A stretch of 64,000 bases of DNA from Epiperipatus broadwayi. Lineage: Eukaryota > Onychophora > Udeonychophora > Euonychophora > Peripatidae. The notes under the pieces were generated by a model that was not told the DNA's origin, did not search any database, and saw only the letters and a list, made by a program, of their open reading frames with translations. Made by a program: the position numbers and the translations under genes. This document shows, piece after piece, positions 59,344 to 64,000 of this stretch. Within the stretch, counting starts at the first letter, position 1, and the number at the start of each line of letters is the position of its first letter. The DNA is taken from the NCBI GenBank assembly GCA_028023455.1, contig JAQFVV010012400.1:12035748-12099747 (forward strand), given 5' to 3'.

Positions 59344-59939
59344 TACTTTTTTCACAACTGATATTGCAAATGACAGACATCTAAAAAACTTATTTAAACA
59401 AAAAGAACAAAGAAAATATTAATTGTCTTGTATAAATTAATTTTTTTTAAAAAAAAAATAAAGATTATAAACGAGGAGGAAAAAATACAAGTTTAATTGT
59501 ACAAAGTAATTAAACAAAAAAGAAAGAAAAGAAGTACAAAATGAATTGTACAAAATAATTTTAGTACAGAAATTTAAAAAATAAAAATTAAGGTCAGAAT
59601 GTCTAAATGCTATGAGGTTAAGGAGTAACATTTTATTTTTTTCAATTTATCACTGCTTTCGGGTGAGATTTTGTTAGTTTGCAGAATTATTCTTTTTAAA
59701 AAATGATTGTGTTGTGTATTCAGCTATGAAGCTGACTACCAACAATTATCACAAAATTATTAATTACCCAAAATGTTATTAAATAAGAATAAAATATATT
59801 TATTTACATATTATATATACACATCAATTAAGATTTTACTAAATAACGATATATATTTACTTTATATGCACATTAACAATTAGTCCTTGATTTAAAGTTC
59901 TAAATCTTCAATGTTATAATTGCCAACAAACAAACAAAT
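59344..59939. other. AT-rich spacer
   Basis: The minus-strand frame at 59,437-59,631 is Phe/Leu/Asn-rich low-complexity translation and unlikely to be coding. Confidence 0.4.
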
Positions 59940-60380
59940 ACTGCCACTACAATAGTGGTGGATCTAAGAGAGTACTAAAAGTTTGTATTCACAGTACTTA
60001 AACCCAATCCTAATTGGGCCTTCTCAGGCATATGCAAAATAAAAGATTTTCCCTAGTCAGTTTTCTTTCACCTTCAGAGGCATGAGCTCTGGGACTCTTC
60101 CATCATTGCAGAAAAGTCTAGGGCAACTTTCCCATTAGCTTTTCTCAAAGGTCCTTATGACAGCAACAACAGCATGCAATGAGTGGAGAAAAGCTGACGA
60201 CAGCACTCTTTTCTTGTGCTTTCTATTTATATTGTTTTCTCCTAGCCTGAATTCATTGGATAAATTTCTATCATTTCAATGGAAAAGAAAATCCATTTGA
60301 TTAATGTATTTTTATAATGAAGATAAGGATCCGGCTTCTAATTATGACTGTTCGCATTCCACAGTAATTAGCTTCAGATA
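59940..60380 (-). repeat. Diverged LTR-like relative of 60.9-61.28 kb
   Basis: Two separated blocks match the candidate gypsy LTR in the same order: tttcaccttcag...gag.tc..tggg...ttccat near 60,067-60,105, and cttctaattatgactgttcg...taattag near 60,334-60,371. It may be an older copy of that LTR. Confidence 0.4.
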
Positions 60381-60899
60381 TTTATTCCTTTTTTTTTCTC
60401 CTAAAATAGTTTAATGGTTTGATTTTAACAATAAACTAGTTTCTTGGTATTTTAAATCCACAAATTTTATTCGGTCTTGAAAATAATCATTTGCATTATC
60501 TTTCAACAATCTTTTATAGAATGCTTTTAAGTTACCATCTTTATCTGTTTAAGTCTATGCTGTGTCCCCAGCCCTGGCTGAGCAACCAACAAACATGAAT
60601 ATACATTAAGTAAACACACTAACAATTTAAAACGTTGCACACTTTTTTTAATACCAAACAATTTAACAAAATATGACAATTATGAAATCAACATGAATAA
60701 ATGCTATGTACAGCCACTCACTCGGCTTAACAAGAGGTAAATAGACAAGCAGAAACAATATGATTAGACAAATAGTTTAATAGAATTATTAGTCGGATAA
60801 TTATAATACATATTGTACCATTTATTTATATATAAAGTACAAATTACTTTTTGATATTAGGTATTATAAAAATACGAAAAACGTTACAATATATAATTT

Positions 60900-61275
60900 A
60901 TAATACAGTTACATTTGACTTGCGTTTCGCTGGCCATGAAGGCATACAAAAAACAATATAGACCGGTGTGGCCTGCAAATTCCTAGGTTCACTTTTTCAC
61001 CTTCAGTGGTGGAGTTCACTGGGTTTTTTCCATTGCTAAGTTTAAACACTCTTGACTTTCATATGCAATCAATAAGTTTCCCACTGCAAGTGCTGCGTAG
61101 TTATTTTTTGTTCCCTTTTTATTCTTGTTAAGGAATGTTGCAGAAACCAATTAATTATCGGCTATTGTCTACTTTTAGAAATCAGCACTTTTAATCTAGC
61201 TGCATTAATTAGTTTCTAATCTGGAGCGCTCGTCTTGAATACAACTAATTAGTAGCGTACCAAAATTTAATTACA
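60900..61275 (-). mobile_element. Candidate 3' LTR of the gypsy element
   Basis: On the minus strand the LTR would start TGTAATTAAATTTTGGTACG at 61,275. The bases just upstream (61,288-61,276 minus) read AAGAAAGGAATGT, a polypurine tract of the form that normally precedes a gypsy 3' LTR. The far end is uncertain (about 60,880-60,920), because the other LTR lies outside the window. Confidence 0.5.
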
Positions 61276-61310
61276 ACATTCCTTTCTTATTGCCTATTTC
61301 ATTTAATAAA

Positions 61311-61706
61311 ACTTATTAATTATTATATACATATAACTTATTTTAATAAAACTTATACATTATTATATACATATAGCACCTCCACCACTTCAGAAATTAT
61401 TGTATCTGAAGTCTTAGATAGTCTTTTAAGTAAATGGGTTCTTTTCTTGTTCTTAAAGATCTTCGCGATGTTTTCTCTTCTACTGGCATTTTGTTGGCTT
61501 CTTCAGTTACTTATTAATTATTATATACATATAATTTATTTTAAAAAAATTATACATTATTATATACATATAGCACCTCCACCACTTCAGAAATTATTGT
61601 TTCTGAAGTCTTAGATAGTCTTAAGTAAGTGGGTTCTTTTCTTGTTCTTAAAGATCTTCGCGATGTTTTCTCTTCTACTGGCATTTTGTTGGCTTCTTCA
61701 GTTTCT
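61311..61706 (-). repeat. Tandem duplication (198/195 bp) of the gypsy pol 3' end
   Basis: Copies at 61,311-61,508 and 61,509-about 61,703 both contain acatatagcacctccaccac, agatcttcgcgatgttttct and ggcattttgttggcttcttc. One three-base gap (cttttaagtaaatggg against cttaagtaagtggg) explains the different lengths. The right copy includes the end of the integrase C-terminal frame. Confidence 0.9.
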
Positions 61707-64000
61707 TGATTGTCGGATTTCTCTTCGCTTTTGGGAATGTGCGGTGCTGCAGTACTTCCGGCTTGCACTAATTCTTGACATCTCACATGATTTATATGCT
61801 TGCGCGTTGTTTTTGCAGTTTCTGTCTCTACAAGTATTATTTGTTTTGACAGAATTTCTTTTATGAAGGCCTTCACCCAGCATTTCCTGATAACGTCTCT
61901 AACCCAGACTTTTTCTCCCTTGGAGTAAATAGTATCTCCAGTGTTGCTTTCGTAGTGAGTAGAGTTTTGTTCTAGATGGATTAACGATAGTTTCGTGCAG
62001 AGTTTCCGTCCGAAAAGTAATTTTGCAGGAGATTTGCCCATAGCACATGGAGTAATATGTTGATATAAGAAGGCAGAATGTAAAGTGTATTGTATATTTG
62101 CAGTGCCTTCCGTAACATTTGCTTCAATATTTGTACTGTCTTTTCTGCAATACCATCAGACTCCGGGTGTATGGGGGCGTGGCTAAGTGTTTAATTCTCC
62201 ATTCTGTGAGAAATTTTTCAAATTTAGTGGATGTGAAACTGGTACCGTCATCAGACATGATTGTTTCATGAATCCCATGGAAAGCAAAAATCTTCAGTTT
62301 TGCAATTGTTTCTTCGGTACTGGTGTTTTTCACTACTCTACATTCCGTCCACTAAGTATTAAGCGTTGATCACTACCAAAAATATGAAGCCGTGAAACGG
62401 TCCAGCATTGTCAACGTGAATATGGCTCCACGCTCTTTCAGCTATGGCCAAGCAGCATTTTTTTTTCTTGTATATTTGCATTTATTTGGAAACTTTCACT
62501 TCATTTCACATATTTCTCTGTCAATATTAATTGCAGGCCACCATATGTAACTATGAGCCAGACCTTTGGTCTGCATTATTCCAGGATGACCTTGATGAAT
62601 TAAGTAAAGAATCTTACTCCGCCCACTGCTCGATGTCAACACTCTATCATCCATTAATATACATTCCTTGTTTTTAGACAGTCTTTGTCTTACGTTCCAT
62701 AAAGTTTTATGTAATCTCTCTGGCCAGTTTTTGGACCAGCCTTTGCTGATCCATTTACTTAAGTATTTATATCCATGGTGCGCTTTAGTCCTACTAGCTA
62801 CCTTTTCACTGGTTATTAATTCATTGTTCCAATTGTCGATGTAGTTAATGGTTTGGTCGTCTTTTTGTAGTTTAGCTTTAATGGACATTCTTGACAGTTT
62901 GTCTGCGTGTTTAATGACCTTTCCTTTTTTGAAATTTAGATTAAAATCATAGCTTGGTAACATATTAACCCAATGTAACATTCTAGGGCTTAAATGATCA
63001 GGGGCAGTTTTATTTTTTGCTAATAATCCCAAAAGCGGTTTATGATCGGTAAAGATTTTAAACTGTCGACCATACAAATATTGGTGAAACTTTTATCGCA
63101 AATATGATAGCCAGCGCCTCTTAATCTAGTTGACTATAATTTTGCTCAGCTTTTGTTAACGTTCTGGAAGCGTAGACGATTGGTCGTTCCCTGTCAGCTA
63201 CTGTGTGGCTTAAGACTGCCCCTACTCCAACTTCGGATGCATCTGTTGTCAATATCAGTTCGAGGCTACTGTCCTAATGTACTAATAAGCTGTTTGACGT
63301 TAATAATTTGTGTCGCAGAAAGTTTTTTTTTGGGGGTGATCCCAATGCCATTTTTGGCTCTTTTTTAATAAATTGTATAATGGTTTTGCTATGTGAGCCT
63401 TTCCCTTAAGAAATTTTTTGAGGGTCAGGTCTCTCCCTTTTTTGAGTTTATGTGTTCTAGGAATTTTAATTCAGTTGCCATCCAGATACATTTGTCGGCG
63501 ATTATTCTAGCTCCGAAACTACCTAACTTGTCGCAAACTTTTAAAATTCGTTCGCGTAGTTCCTCTTCTGAATTGGCCATGACAACTGCCATCCAGATAC
63601 AGTTGTCTGCGTTTATTCTAGCTCCAAAACTACCTAACTTGTCGCAAACTTTTAAAATTCGTTCGCATAGTTCCTCTTCTGAATTGGCCACGACCAAAAT
63701 GTCATCAAAATACAATGTTACACCATCCATTTGCTGGAACAGCATGTCCATTTTGGCCTGGAAAATATTTGCGGCAACCGTAATTCCATAAGTTAATCTA
63801 TTATACTTAAACAATCCCTTATGTGTAGTAATAGTTAGCAATTCTGAGGTGCATTCAGAAACCGATATCTGGTGAAATGCGGCCTTCAAATCAATTTTAG
63901 CATAGTGACTTGCCCTTTGCATATTTGCCAATATTCCCCTGGAATTTGGTACAGGATACTGATTTGTGGTCTAATAATCTCCGCAAATATGGATTTGCCC
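61550..64000 (-). pseudogene. Ty3/gypsy pol (RT-RNase H-integrase), broken and truncated by the window edge
   Basis: Read on the minus strand from 64,000. The RT start has ICGDY (then a stop), YAKIDLKAAFHQI, YNRLTYGI and the catalytic YFDD (about 63,700). RNase H-like pieces have LTTDASEVGVGAVL (about 63,250-63,205) and FTDHKPLLGLL (about 63,050). The H2C2 finger is IHQGHPG with AHSYIWWP (about 62,590-62,535). The integrase core has HVDNAGPFHG (about 62,420-62,390) and MSDDGTSF (about 62,262), then a C-terminal part starting MGKSPAKLLFGRKL (62,041). The order fits Ty3/gypsy elements related to the K02A2.6-type pol common in invertebrates. Frame breaks occur at least near 63,950, 63,400-63,080, 62,490, 62,340 and 62,120. 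A 111-bp in-frame duplication sits just after YFDD. gag and the 5' LTR would be to the right. Confidence 0.85.
63477..63698 (-). repeat. 111-bp in-frame tandem duplication inside the RT
   Basis: Copies start at 63,477 and 63,588 with gccatccagataca. Each encodes 37 residues on the minus strand containing ANSEEEL, ERILKVCDKLGSFGARI and CIWMA. The copies differ at a handful of positions. The duplication falls directly after the catalytic YFDD. Confidence 0.95.

Noticed and set aside
61642-61866. Plus-strand frames in the gypsy region (61,642-61,866; 62,187-62,369; 63,153-63,791)
   Set aside because: They are shadows of minus-strand integrase, RNase H and RT coding sequence.

Overview
The window looks like AT-rich nuclear DNA from an invertebrate animal. 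Evidence for this is the non-coding, repeat-dense layout, a polypyrimidine/AG splice acceptor, CR1/L2-type and Penelope-like retroelements, Ty3/gypsy and hAT elements, and no operon-like gene packing. The species cannot be fixed from the sequence. An arachnid or another AT-rich invertebrate would fit, but this is only an impression.

Only two loci look like host protein genes. They are paralogues in opposite orientation: 28,719-31,049 (minus, 776 aa, intact) and 52,863-55,191 (plus, interrupted by one frameshift). Both have an uninterrupted reading frame with a long N-terminal coiled coil, five ankyrin repeats, and a C-terminal helical region. I recognise that region as resembling the armadillo domain of ZYG11/ZER1, the CUL2 substrate receptors that read N-terminal glycine degrons. 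Ankyrin repeats stand where ZYG11/ZER1 carry leucine-rich repeats. This pair is the best candidate for an undescribed system. The upstream flank of the second gene is duplicated downstream of it (about 57.65-58.75 kb) without a coding region, so a further copy was probably lost.

The rest is mostly a graveyard of mobile elements. From left to right: a degenerate LINE with endonuclease and RT (1-4.4 kb, plus); two tRNA-derived SINEs (4.8 and 5.8 kb); a foldback element (7.5 kb); a second LINE on the minus strand (8.6-13 kb) whose ORF1 remnant carries a PHD finger and an SGNH esterase; further foldback elements (13.7, 18.6, 23.6-24.7, 25.65, 27.75, 51.4-52.4 and 56.5 kb); two copies of a 2.4-2.5 kb TG...CA repeat with separate 4-bp target duplications, probably solo LTRs (19.1-21.6 and 33.6-36.0 kb); Penelope-like remnants (26.6-27.6 kb); a degraded ZBED-type hAT (39.6-41.7 kb, minus); a nearly complete GTF2IRD2-like hAT with 8-bp target duplications (44.4-46.8 kb); a 1.65-kb poly(A)-tailed insertion with a 16-bp target duplication (48.6-50.2 kb); and a broken Ty3/gypsy pol running off the right edge (61.3-64.0 kb, minus) with a candidate 3' LTR.

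All transposon reading frames seen here are interrupted, so the elements are probably inactive in place. I found no CRISPR array, rRNA gene, convincing functional tRNA gene or bacterial-style regulation. Repeat boundaries are read by eye and most are good to a few tens of bases.
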